From NCBI RefSeq assembly GCF_001625305.1, contig NW_017804398.1:1567790-1631789 (forward strand): a stretch of 64,000 nucleotides of DNA, read 5' to 3'. This document shows positions 23,201 through 34,194 of this stretch, piece after piece. The stretch is from Branchiostoma belcheri (lineage: Eukaryota > Chordata > Leptocardii > Amphioxiformes > Branchiostomatidae). Both the position numbers and the translations under genes were made by a program. The notes beneath the pieces were generated by a model. It saw only the letters and a program-made list of their open reading frames with translations, made no database searches and was not told the origin of the DNA. Numbering within the stretch: position 1 is the stretch's first letter; each line of letters starts with the position of its first letter.

Positions 23201-26200
23201 GAGAACATAGGGTCATTAGGCTGCCGTGCTGCTTAATTGGTCGTTCAGGATTAATGCAAGCGGCGTGCATGAATTAAGGAAGGTGGTATCCTGCATGGGG
23301 CCGAATGGTTTTGAGCCATATTTCATTGTAGGGAACATGGGGGTAATCTAGGGATCATTTTGGTGGGTGCTGTTGCCAGCGTCTAGCACCAGACATTTCC
23401 AGCATACCAATGCACATGCCACATGCAGCAAAACGTGGCTGGTCAAGATTTAATTCTCCTGTCTGTGTGTTTCATCACATGGGCCTTCTGTTTCCAAAAT
23501 GTCAGCTCCAAATGAATCATACTTGACTGTGACATCTTAGAAAGATGCTAAATTAAGCTGTCCTATTATGATGATTTGACAGAAAAAATATGAGATCTGC
23601 AAGCCTGGTTTCTGGCATAATCATTTTCCCTAATGAGATGACAACAGTCATTTTTTCAGGTCATGGGTTTTGAGACAGTCAATACTGCTGACGGTTTTGT
23701 ATATGCAGACTGTAGACAGAAAGATAGACTAGGGGGATGATGTTTGAATTTTTCAGGTCATGAGTTTTGAGACAGTCAATATTGCTGATAATGTTGTATA
23801 TGCAGACAGATAGATAAACTAGGGGGATGATGTTTGAAGTACGATAACTGTCTGTTTGAACATAGTGACAGTCATTGTTTATTTTCAAACCACAATGATG
23901 ATACAATGTACTACCTCTGCAGCTTGCTGATATTGTAACGACATTGATACACTGTATACATGTAATTAAAGAAATAATTGTCTGTTACAGGATCAAAGTT
24001 CGGTTTAAAGAGTATAGTCTTCTTTTGAATTTGTTGTGATGTTATGAGGAAATTGCTAAAAATGGGATGACCAGTTTGTTATAGGGGCAGAAGTCAATGT
24101 GGGAGAACCTTGCGTTCAATTGATTTTCCACTGGTCAGGATTCTGGTTCACTGTATGATGTCTGGCTTCCCAATTACCAGGGCAGACACAACCAACCTGG
24201 GAACAAGCGCAGTTGGCATTAGGACAAGTTTTCAATATTGTATCTGTTGAGTAATTGCTTGAACCAAATAGATTTCTCTCATTATGGTGTAATATTGATG
24301 ATGAATGTTTGACATAGATCAAGGAGATGCTGTTTTTTTGTTGTAGAGTATCTGATGAGGATGTGACATGCATACAAAATCATGTTACTCTTGGTGCCTC
24401 ACATTTTCATGTACATGTATGTATATGTATATGTATGTCATGTAGATTTAAATGTAAGGTAACCTACTCAGTAGCTGCTGCAACATAATATGATTTTTAA
24501 AATTGAGAATATAAGTCGTAAGTTACATATGTAATTTGAAAAAATCCCATACTATATATTAGTTTTTGGTTTTGAAATATCAGTTGTTCATTTGAGATCA
24601 ACAAAAAACATTTCCAGAAAGTTAGAATGGTGACTTGTCAACAAGTGTTACCGGTATGTCACATCTATATCAAGGACAGTATGGGTGGGGACAATGTATT
24701 TTTCATCCTAACCTATTTGTCAGACAGCTCAAAGAAGTGCCCTGAAGGTCATTTTTTAAAAGAATTACTTGCAGTATGACATTGTGGTTTCTGGGACATT
24801 ATAGCTCAGTCTGAGTCATACTAACTTTTCCAGATAATGGTACGGTAATATTGTATTCAGGTTTCTAGGAAAAGGTCCAAGGCCATGTTTTGTTGGTGGC
24901 ACTGCTGTTTACATTGGTGTCTTTGTTTGTTTTTGGCTGTCCTCACAACTGGAGCAACATGTTTACTGGCCATGGCCCCATCCAACCAAGGACATGCTAT
25001 GTAATTTTCTGCCAATTAACTGGTAGAGAGCAAGGACAGAGAGCCATCTTTTTGCTCATGCAAGTTGTAGGCAACAAGACAAGACAAGGTGATCCGAGGC
25101 ACTGATTGTAAAACATACATGTGTGAAGCACTGTACAGTAGTGTAACTGGATTTTGCCATGTTACCTGACCAAGACTGTAATGCTATGTTTGTCCAGGAT
25201 GCTGGGATAGAGAGCCTTGTGGAAGAGCTCTGCTGTCGTCTGAAGGAGCTACAAGCACAGAAGGGTACGTTTTCTTTTCATGACACCAACAATTGATTAG
25301 CCAACTGTGCCAGCCATGCTATGGGTTAGAATGATTATGACATAGAAAAAAAGATAACATTGTTTTGTTGCAGATGAGCACCTTTATATCACTGGTACTG
25401 TATAACATAAAGTTGAAGCGAAGTTGACTTATGATAGCCTTGAAAAATGTCCCAGTAAAGGTACAAGTAGGTTGCTAGACAAGAAGCTACAAGGATTAAT
25501 AACATTGCCACATTGTCAATGTGATTTACCCCATGGTGTTAACTATGTGCAGAAACAGTTGTGCATGATAAAAACACAAGATTTTAGTTGAAAGAAGTAC
25601 TGTATAGCAATGTACTAGTATACCCAAAATGCATTCTTTCAGTAAATAAGTAAAATAAGAAAAAAATACCAATATTTCTGCCATTATCTGATCATTACAA
25701 ACAATCTACCAGTGACTCAGAATCACAAGGTTTGGAGGTTTGCCAAAACATAATGATAAGTTAGGGAGGAGCGGTTTGGCTTATTTTCTAGGATGTATGC
25801 CAGGAAAGAGCTCTAATTTGTACAACAAGAAATGGGATCTTGGAGATGCCATTTGTACACATAATCTAGAGAATTCTTACAATTGCATCTGAGGTTTCTT
25901 TACGAAGTTTTAGCACAATACACTGTTGAAGCTCAGTGCACTCTTGACATGGCTTCTGCGTGCTAGTTCATTGTCGTGACGTCTGTTTGTAGGTAATACG
26001 TTATGTAACAGCAGATTGTTACCGTCGAGGTCACATGTTGTCGTACGTTTAGTAGGACGCATGACGATGCACGATAAGCCATAAATGCCCTGTATGTTTT
26101 GTACGTGGGCTGTCCACGCCTACAGCAATGCACTCGTCCTTTACATACGTCGCAAGTCCCAGTACATGACGCTAAATATGGCACTGCTGTCTCATATGGA

Positions 26201-29200
26201 CTTACTGTTGGCAAGGCCCAAGGTGGTGCGCATTTTACTTTCTTAATCATAGTCGGATGTTTTCCTACGAGTCAATGAACCATACATCCTAGAAGCATGT
26301 AACAGTTCACAAGCTGGATGTGTTGCTATATGCTGTGTGGGGCAGAATGCCAGCTGTGACGTATGTAGGGCAATGATGTGTATGCTGTTGCTGTTGCATG
26401 TGACACCTGCTTGTGCGTGTTGTCTACAAATAGAACGCAGGCAGTGACAGTACCGGTAAATTAAAGTCCAGTAACTGTGCGACCGGCATAGTATAGGAAG
26501 GCCAGTCAGCGAGTTTTGTACACTTGTCAGTGTGAAGAGCAGAGGTTGTTTGTTGGTAAGGTTTGATATGTGTAAATAAGACATTTCTGCAGCTTAGTGT
26601 ACATAAGGAATGAAGATATCTGAGTAGGGCTTGAAATGTTTAAATGTGATTCTTATGAGAATATGCTTGTCTCAGTTTCCCTGTTACTGAAGCTGTGTTG
26701 TTTGTTTGTTTGTCCCCAGAAGCCCAGCCTGACGGGGAGAAGGAGAACGTGAGCCCTGCCGTCGAGGAGGGAGAAGACAACTCCACTTCCCCTGAGGATC
26801 AGGCTCAGAGGTAAACACTCAACTTGCAGTTCGTCTGTTCAACTTTAACCACACATAAAAGTATCTGGAATAATTTTTCCCAATAAATCCTAGCAGATCC
26901 CAAAGACTGGAAGATTGGAAAGCTGGTCATTTTTTTTAATTGTAGGTATTGCTAAACTGTGTGTTAACAGTTGGGTTCTTTTACATACGACATTCATGAT
27001 TGTTGATATAAGAATGACCAATATCTTCATGACCCTGAGCAATGTAAGCAGCTCTTTACATTCGTAGTACTGACCATCTTTTTTTGTGGAGTGGAGATCT
27101 ACTTTAACATCAACATCATATCTCCATGTCCGTGTAGGTACTACGAGGCGTTTCCTGCCCTGGGTGACACTGCGGAGCCTGTCACTGTTGCGGCTGCCCC
27201 CACCTGGTGTGCCAAGCCTGAGGGCTCTGGTGTAAGCAGTGGGAAAAACAGCAGCAAAGGCAGAAGCAAGTCATCTTCTGCTTCCTCCAGGTCAGTCAAA
27301 CTGGACATGCTGGGTGGAGTTTGTATTATTTCCCTTTGGTGCACCACCAGTGAACAATTTTGGAAACACAGCTCCAATTTTGGGTGCATGTGCAATCAGT
27401 ATATCAAACCCTGTATCACATTGTACACCACACTCTGTGGTATTGACTAATCTGTCGCTCTGTTTGTTTCCGCAGCCCTCAACAAAGTGCCACACCCGAC
27501 AACACCACACCCACCAACAAAGTTTCCCATGGCAACAAGTATGGAGCTGCATCAGGCAGCAGGGTGAGCCGCAAGGGCTCCGGAGTCGGGAAGAGAGACA
27601 GCGCCCCGTCGGGGTTGAAGGGCGGAGGTCAAGGGGTGAAAGGGCGAGACAGGAAGACGGGCAAGTTGCCCGGACATTCGTCCCGTCGGTCGAAGAAGAG
27701 CAATTCCCCACCTTCAAGTAACCACCGGGGGACCCCACCCTTCGTTCTCCCGAAGATTGGAGGGAAAAGGCGTGCGTTCAGCTCTTCAGCATCAGACCAC
27801 ATGAAGAGCCTTCCTCTGTGGTACACAGAGCCTGTGGGGGAGGAGAAGGTGGCTGTGGCCACCAGGAGAAGTGAGGGGGACCTATCCCTTCATAGACAAG
27901 GCCAGTGCCACGGCTGAGATGAGCTACTGGTACGACAGCCCCATGTTTGAGGATTTCTTCGAGGGGATGGAGGCCGGGAGTCGGCTGGGAATGGACTACA
28001 CATACGGGGACAGTGCAGTGCTGGCCAGTGGAGACAACATGAAGTCTCCAACTGTAGATAGTCGGACAAACTGGAGCCAAGAAAGTGCCACTGGTAGAGA
28101 AGAGAAGCTCCTGTATGATCAGCTATGCTGCGTAGACTGTATGCAGAACAGGCAAGCTTTTGAAGGGGAAAAAGGCTGTGAAGTAGAAGGGGACCAAATG
28201 TTTCGGAGACGGTCGGGGACAATTGTTGAAAAGTGTGACAGAGAACATTCACAAAGTGCCAAAGAACAGAGAACTGATCATGGAAATTCTATAGAACATT
28301 GCCAGAATGCTGCTATCAGAACTACATCACATCCAGACATTAGTGTATCATTAGAGGACTGCCATAGATCTATGCAACACACAGAGTCTCATGCAGAAAA
28401 ACAGTCTAAAAACTCTCCAAATAGAACAGAAGATGACAACCTGTCAGAGTCTTCAGGCTCATTGGAAGATATAACAGAAGCAGAGTTTGAAGACAGGTAC
28501 GGCTCAAAAATCGCGCCCATCTGGGGCAGAGAGACACCTGGGTCAGAGAGTGGCAGTATTATAGACACGAGCCACCTCGGTGACAGAAGCTTGTTCTCTC
28601 CCGTGTCAGACAGAGGAGATTCCTCGGACGCTAAACTTCACATCTGGAGAAACAGACCCAGATTAGGGTTCCTGAGTGAACGGGCGTCCCCAGTAGCAAA
28701 AGACTCGAGCTCCTACAAGGACGGGAATGCTACGTTCCCTCGTGACGTCTTCACCTACGAAGACGCAAAGGAGTCAGAACGCCCCCTGTTGGAGAACACA
28801 AACCCTGCAGATAGTGATGTGTTTGTTGTTGCCAGCTGTGCAGATTGCCAGCAGAAGCAGGGTGGGCTTGAGGACGACAGCCCAGAGTTTGGGGCAGTAG
28901 GTAATGAGAGGCAGTTCTGCTTTGATGAGGAGACAACTGAGAAGATGAACAGTACATTCCCGGTAGGACGATGGTTGCACAGGAAGCGTGTGCGTCGGCG
29001 CTCCAGCGACAGTTACCTGTACACAGGGCGCGAGTCTCCCCAAGTCCGAAAACTGTCCACAAATATCCCGATGATCGGGGACAACCCCCAGCAGGCAGAG
29101 CAACACTTCAGCCCGTGGCTGGAGAGTTCCAGGATCGAGAAATGCGAAGACGACTTCAGTGGCTATTTCTCAGACTCAGGGTATCCTTGCCCCAACGACC

Positions 29201-31529
29201 TGAGTTTCCTGCAAGTTGGCAGCCATTTCATCACAGGTGGGCTGTACGGACAGATCAACATGGCGGGACAGAGGGAGGTGTGGGAAACACCAGACACGGG
29301 ATCCTTCACTCCCACGTCTGCTCCGTCCCCGATTTTCTCGGATGCCTCGAGTCACAGTAGGTCAAGGTTCAGTTTCGCTCAAGGTAGCGACGTGAGCAAG
29401 GATGACTCTACTGATCTGCACTCCGTGCACAGTGACAGCGAACAGTTTGCAGATAGTGTGGTTCTCTCCAGTATCTGCACAGAGTTCTACAAGCAGAATG
29501 TCGGGGAGGAAGATCCCTACAAGTATGCAGAGTACGGCCCACAGAACATCACTGAGTCCTGTCCAGCCTTCCCTGTGGAAACTGTGCAAGATGAAGCCGC
29601 AGCTGCCCCCCAGTCAGGTGCTCCTGTCAGTAAACTGGAGTACCACAAGGGGGAAAGCTGTTTCACAGAGGTGAAACCCAAGGCGAAGCCAGAGGCAGAA
29701 GCTGTGCCAAAACAGTCCAAGTTGACTCACCCTAAGCCGAACTCATACGGCTCGTTTGAGGACGAAGAAGACTTGTTTGTGTCATCGCGTACACACTTCA
29801 AACCCATAACCTCCCGGGAAACCTCCCCGGACGAGTGCTACCACTCGGACGGGACAGAAATCCTGGAAGAAGAGGAGGACTTAGAAGAGGCTGTACCTGT
29901 GGACAGCATCTTCAGTACTCCACCGGAGACTGTAGAGGAGATTGTCATGGTTCAAAGCGTGGAGGAGCCCTTACTGGCGACTGTTGAAGAACCTCTGGTC
30001 GGAGACATCTGCGAGGACCTGCTGCCACAGCTGAGGAAACTGTCCTTTGAGAAATCGTCCCAGACCAGCGTTAACGACATGGGAGGTGTGGAGGATGGCT
30101 CGGACTTCTCCCCCATTCTGGACGTGCTGGTGCTCGGCCAGGGGGAGAGGACGTCCCCCGACGGGAGGGAGTCGTTTGACGAGGATAAGGATGTCGGCAC
30201 GGAGAAGGACCAGCTGCCACCGCCTCCGCCTAACCTGTGGGAGGTAAGAGACATGTCGCAGTCTACAGTAACTAAGTCTTCGTTGCATTGTAAACAGTAG
30301 TCTTTAGATATTACAATACATGTAGTTCAACTTCCATATATGTAGAAGTTGCTATACGTTGTACCTTCTACAATTGCAGTGCAAGTTAAGTATTTGTAAA
30401 AGGCAACCTTGTTATTTGTAATATTATTGTAGGTACAATTAAGTTTGTGGATATACCTGTGCTTTTATTTACTACACAAAAGTGTTGTGAATGCATTCAA
30501 GCCTGCACCATTAGAAGCCTGCAAACTGTTTTGACAACAATCTCACATTATATACAGAACTGAAATTTCTCCTTTTCCCGCAGAATATTCCCCTGAACAC
30601 TGAGGATACACCCCAGTCTAGCCAGGGGATGCTGTCTGTAGAGATCTCTGGTACATGGATGGCTGCAGCCAAGCCTTGGAGCACAGAGGTCGATGACCCA
30701 CAGGAGCTGGGATCTCTCGATCGTAAGTACAGCGCCTTTCAAGGTCCACAGTTGCCATGTGTTAGACATGTACATGCACAGTGAAACAGTATGATAAACA
30801 ACAGCAGATAATCATTGTGACTGGCTTTTCATGAATTACTGTAGAAAAGAAGTCTCTTGCATTGTTCTGACATTCTAGGACCCAATCCCTTGATTTCTTG
30901 TCACCAGTTCTGTGATTCAGAAATCATGTTAAACTGATAGTGTTCCAGTAGTGTACAAAAAATGTATGTAGTGAGTTGAGTTAATGTGTGTTAAAGACAT
31001 GAAGTGTCAAAACAGTTTTGCTCATTGTCGTCTCTGTTTCTTCCCCAGCTTTTGGAGAAGCCATAGGAGGGCTGCTGCTGGACGTGGCCTCACCCCACTC
31101 AACCTTTTCTTTTCCTGACATCGACGTAAGAAATGTTTCACCTTGGTTACAGAAGTGTGATGAAAAACAATTGTAAACCTGTGTCAGCATTACAGAAGTT
31201 TGACTTGATTGTAAAGTTAAGTACAAAATTTATGATATTCTACGTGTACATGTTTTGTCTGAATCACAGTGGTTCTAACTCTAGTATGACTCAAGTAAAC
31301 TGACAGGCATCCGTATCTAGTCACAAAACATAGCCCTTTTTGTGCTGCATACTAATCTAATGATTCAAGTATTGCCTGTGCTTTGTGTGGTATGATGCAT
31401 TTCTGATATTCTATTTTCCCACCCCAGGCCTCAGATCCCGAGGATGTCCTCCCCCTGCCATTGCCTGTAGGCGAGGAGCGAAGCACCCGTCTGTATGAGA
31501 GAGGTTGCTGCCAACAGGGAACCATCTGA
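16968..31529 (+). CDS. KIAA0232: KIAA0232 homologue, with a one-base frame break in the large exon
   Basis: Eight coding exons: 16968-17264, 25198-25264, 26720-26810, 27138-27290, 27476-30243, 30584-30722, 31049-31125, 31428-31529. All splice sites are GT-AG and phases agree. Product about 1,230 aa; human KIAA0232, from memory, is about 1,400. Matching blocks in order: WLGQELEMRGIDAMIYTRY near the N-terminus, AAVQCLQS.SD, AGIESLVEELC.RLKELQ, YYEAFPAL, PLWYTEP, RTHFKPI with an acidic tract, and LPQLRKLSFEKSSQTS. The family is conserved in bilaterians but biochemically uncharacterised. The protein is acidic and Ser-rich with no signal peptide or TM segment. The large exon needs one base removed near the five-G run at 27,875-27,879 to stay open. 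ATG 16,968 was chosen as the first in-frame methionine; 16,977 has a better Kozak context. Confidence 0.9.
18453..18529. mobile_element. Near-perfect 77-bp foldback
   Basis: Left arm GAGAAACAACATGTGCCCCA continues to CTGTATATACCTGGT. The right arm is its reverse complement with about one mismatch over 38 bp and essentially no loop. Probably a small MITE or palindromic insertion. Confidence 0.75.
20228..20333. mobile_element. 106-bp AGCCTGGTTACC foldback MITE, diverged copy
   Basis: Begins AGCCTGGTTACC and ends GGTAACCAGGCT, with CCCGAGTCCTACATCCTCTCC inside. Same length and termini as the copies at 43,124 and 45,317. The arms here have diverged and the flanking duplication is only approximate. 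Confidence 0.8.
23653..23838. repeat. Two-copy tandem repeat, unit about 95 bp
   Basis: TTTTCAGGTCATG(G/A)GTTTTGAGACAGTCAATA... through ACTAGGGGGATGATGTTTGAA occurs twice in direct orientation with scattered differences, in KIAA0232 intron 1. Confidence 0.8.
25198..25264 (+). CDS. KIAA0232: KIAA0232 exon 2
   Basis: 67 nt, phase 0 in and phase 1 out. DAGIESLVEELCCRLKELQ matches the family's conserved SSGIETLVEELC block. Acceptor TTTGTCCAG, donor GTACG. Confidence 0.9.
26720..26810 (+). CDS. KIAA0232: KIAA0232 exon 3
   Basis: 91 nt, phase 1 in and phase 2 out. Acidic, Ser/Pro-rich linker (EKENVSPAVEEGEDN). Acceptor GTCCCCAG, donor GTAAAC. Called from phase and position. Confidence 0.8.
27138..27290 (+). 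CDS. KIAA0232: KIAA0232 exon 4
   Basis: 153 nt, phase 2-2. Starts YYEAFPALGD, matching YYEAFPPL of the vertebrate protein, then a Ser/Lys-rich run (KNSSKGRSKSSSASS). Confidence 0.88.
27476..30243 (+). CDS. KIAA0232: KIAA0232 exon 5: very large central exon, frame break at 27,875-27,879
   Basis: 2,768 nt as given. Two frames must be joined: the first from 27,476 reads through KSLPLWYTEPVGEEKVAVA and would stop at 27,915-27,917. The second runs open from about 27,871 to the donor at 30,244. Both carry family-conserved blocks. Dropping one G from the GGGGG run restores one 922-codon exon whose phases (2 in, 0 out) fit both neighbours. Conserved later blocks are RTHFKPITSRETSP and the LSFEKSSQTS region. 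Overlapping minus-strand frames are shadows. Confidence 0.9.
30584..30722 (+). CDS. KIAA0232: KIAA0232 exon 6
   Basis: 139 nt, phase 0 in and phase 1 out. Encodes SGTWMAAAKPWSTEVDDPQE. Acceptor TTCCCGCAG, donor GTAAG. Confidence 0.8.
31049..31125 (+). CDS. KIAA0232: KIAA0232 exon 7
   Basis: 77 nt, phase 1 in and phase 0 out. Encodes FGEAIGGLLLDVASPHSTFS. Acceptor CTTCCCCAG, donor GTAAG. Confidence 0.78.
31428..31529 (+). CDS. KIAA0232: KIAA0232 exon 8: C-terminus and stop
   Basis: Acceptor CCACCCCAG, then 33 codons (ASDPEDVLPLPLPVGEE...) and TGA at 31,527-31,529. Short terminal exon supported by phase and splice signal. Confidence 0.75.
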   Translation, partial: ASDPEDVLPLPLPVGEERSTRLYERGCCQQGTI

Positions 31530-32050
31530 TGGAAGCTGCCACCCTATTGGTCCAATTGCCACTGAACTGTGGCAATACTGACCAATCAGGTAGTGGAGTA
31601 CAGAACACACATGGATGCTGGGCAAGATTGTGAATGATGTTGATATGTGTGCAGCAACTCCATTGGTGCGTTACGTTGCAAATAGCCAATCACATCATGA
31701 TTTGTCAATGGCTAGGCCAAAAGGAGACAAGCTAACTGGGGAGCTGAGGCATTTTTCTGGTAGTATTTTGCACTAAGCTTTAGATCCTGTGTAAGTTGTA
31801 GGATGTACATTTGGTAAGCAAAGACATAGTAGGTATGGTAAGACTTAAATATGTATGTATTACTCACTAGATTTGTGCTCTCTCACATATGTTTGCAAGT
31901 AAGTAGCACACAAAGTTGTACCAAAACTGTAAAATGTCTGCAAGGGGAGACACCAGTGCCTTCTAAATTCTAAACAGACAACAGTTGAGACTGCATTTGA
32001 CTGGAAACTTTCACAGAGATATGAATATGAGGTTTTCAAAGGTATAGATA

Positions 32051-32056
32051 AATAAA
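32051..32056 (+). other. Candidate poly(A) signal AATAAA for KIAA0232
   Basis: First AATAAA downstream of the stop codon on the plus strand, about 520 nt into the 3' UTR. Confidence 0.35.
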
Positions 32057-34188
32057 TGCCTGAAACAAAGTATTATTGAGTATTCCCTCAGCTCAGTATT
32101 CACTTCCTTTGCAGACATTTTGCCCAAAAAGTGACGAGCTAATTTCTAAGGTCACTCATTGGAAGTAAGATTCACCGCTCATCATGTCAGATGGGACAGA
32201 AGATGTACATGTATTATTATAAAAAGCAAAAGAGAATTAAAAATATTGACAGTGATACCGTTAGAAAGTTGTGAGAACTGTAACACACGTAGCACAGGGG
32301 ATAAGTCCCTTAGATATATTTACCTGTTGAAGCAGTAGCAAAATAGCAGCTGTTAGGTTACTATTAGTAGAGCTGCCAAAAAAAGAAATCAGGGTGAAGG
32401 TGTGTTGGTTTTCATGTGTTAGTGTTCCATTGCAGTACATGTGATAGTATCTACACATGTATGTTGTATCAGAATAGATGTAGAAGCATTCATTCCCCGG
32501 TCGGTGAACTGAGGATGAAATGTTTCCATGTGTATATATGGGTACAACGTGGACAAACACATCATAGTCTCTAGCTTCAAGATGATATTGTTCAAGCTCC
32601 CGTACATTTGTTTCGAAGGGTATGCTTGGTGAGAATGAACGAGCTGGTTCATTTATGAGAATATTTATTGACAGATACAGAAAATAAACAACAATTGAGG
32701 TACAAATGTATACATGTACCTTGCCCTGATTTGTGGCCCCAAAAATGTTACCATGTAATACAAGATTCATTGTTTTGTGTATGCATGTTACCAGTTGGTA
32801 AATCTTGTAAAAAAAAAAACATGGTTAAAGGGATAGAATTACCAACTTCTTCAAGTTGACAGTCTTATCTTCCCGTATACTATGGAATTTCCGAATGGAA
32901 AGCATAAAATGGTAACAAAAATTGTACCTATCAGTGTAACATCTGCCCTGTTGGGCCAGGTGTTTAATGAAGCTAGGTTTCCACATGTGTGGAACTTGCC
33001 AAGCTGACAAAAAATGTCACAAAAATGTCACTAAAACAGTACAGCTAACAGCTCCATGGGTTGGTGAAAGTGTGAATCATGTTGTGCTTCACTGAAGTGT
33101 TTTTATGTGGCTGTGACAACTTGTTCTATTGTCAATGTGCAATATGTGTTGATATGATTCCTATATGCTATTTATTACTATTATTTATTCGAAATCACAG
33201 ATCCACCAATACTGTTGAAATTCACAGAAGGCAATTTAGTACAGTAGCTTTGTGACCTTATTGCAAAATAGTCTTGCAACCAACATCAATTAGAAAGTGT
33301 GCATCCTTATAGTTTGTATTGTTAAGAGCACATTTGCATGAAAGTGAGACAACTGTAGTTTGTAAGGGTATACATACATGTGGTTGCCTATGTGAGTTTG
33401 GCAGTGTTATCTATGTAAGATATCTCCACACTATAATTGTTGATTTGTCTCCTAAGAATTGTTACCTTTGACTTGTCACTGAAAGTGAGGATGAAAACCT
33501 CACAGTAGCATAAGAATACACTTTTGTAACTTCCTTGCTTGTGTGACACATGTAATTTGTGGCCATTGTTGTGTGTCGGTGGATGCAAAAGTATCTCTTG
33601 CTGCACATTTGGCCCCACATCAACTAGTGAAGCTTCATGTATGTACAGGACATGTTGCTGTATATGTGAAGATGACATGTTAGCACATAAATCATATTAC
33701 AATTCTGTGCTATTGACAGGAAGACTCCATATTGTTGTGAGATGCTGATGTCAGTAACAAATGTGCAGAGGGACTTCAGGCCAAACAGTGTGTTTTACTC
33801 CTGTTTGGTGTATGTAGATGTTCCTAATATACAGCTGTTCTTTCTAGACCGAACAGAAATAGGAACATTTATGATAGGACATTAGCTCACTGGAAAACCC
33901 CCGTTTGTGTGGGATTCATCCAGTGTCTCCGTTTATGTATAAGTCAAATATGATGTTCACTAATGATTTCTGCACATGTAGAACCTAGGCACTAGCAGTC
34001 AGGTAGACATGTAGACATGTCTAACATACCTGGCAGAGACATTTTGTGGATGCTTCCTCCTGACTTGTTCAGAAGTGAGAGACGTGTGTATTCATGTGAT
34101 CTTGCTCCTGGAAGTAGTAGAGACATATATCGTAGGCTATGGAGGGCCACCCCTCCACACTGCCATGGTTTGTGTCACATTACTGGTC

Positions 34189-34194
34189 AATAAA
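34189..34194 (+). other. Candidate distal poly(A) signal AATAAA
   Basis: AATAAAG in GGTCAATAAAGCTGCC, followed within 40 nt by a TTGTTGTTATG stretch that could serve as the downstream element. It would give a 3' UTR of about 2.7 kb. Confidence 0.4.

Larger units (their letters stand above)
17265..25197 (+). other. KIAA0232 intron 1 (about 7.9 kb)
   Basis: No coding sequence recognised. It holds two foldback elements (18,453-18,529 and 20,228-20,333), a tandem duplication at 23,653-23,838, and an unusually GC-rich patch around 22,850-23,300 with several TAAT-type motifs (TTAATTGG, GGATTAATGC). That patch could be regulatory, but I have no conservation evidence. Confidence 0.6.

Noticed and set aside
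27890..30288. Several long minus-strand frames (for example 27,890-28,252 and 28,774-29,106) opposite the large KIAA0232 exon
   Set aside because: They are antisense shadows of a long coding exon, with no splice context or family similarity.
32261..32770. 169-codon minus-strand frame in the convergent region
   Set aside because: The codon content looks like AT-rich noncoding DNA; no domain, signal or splice support.
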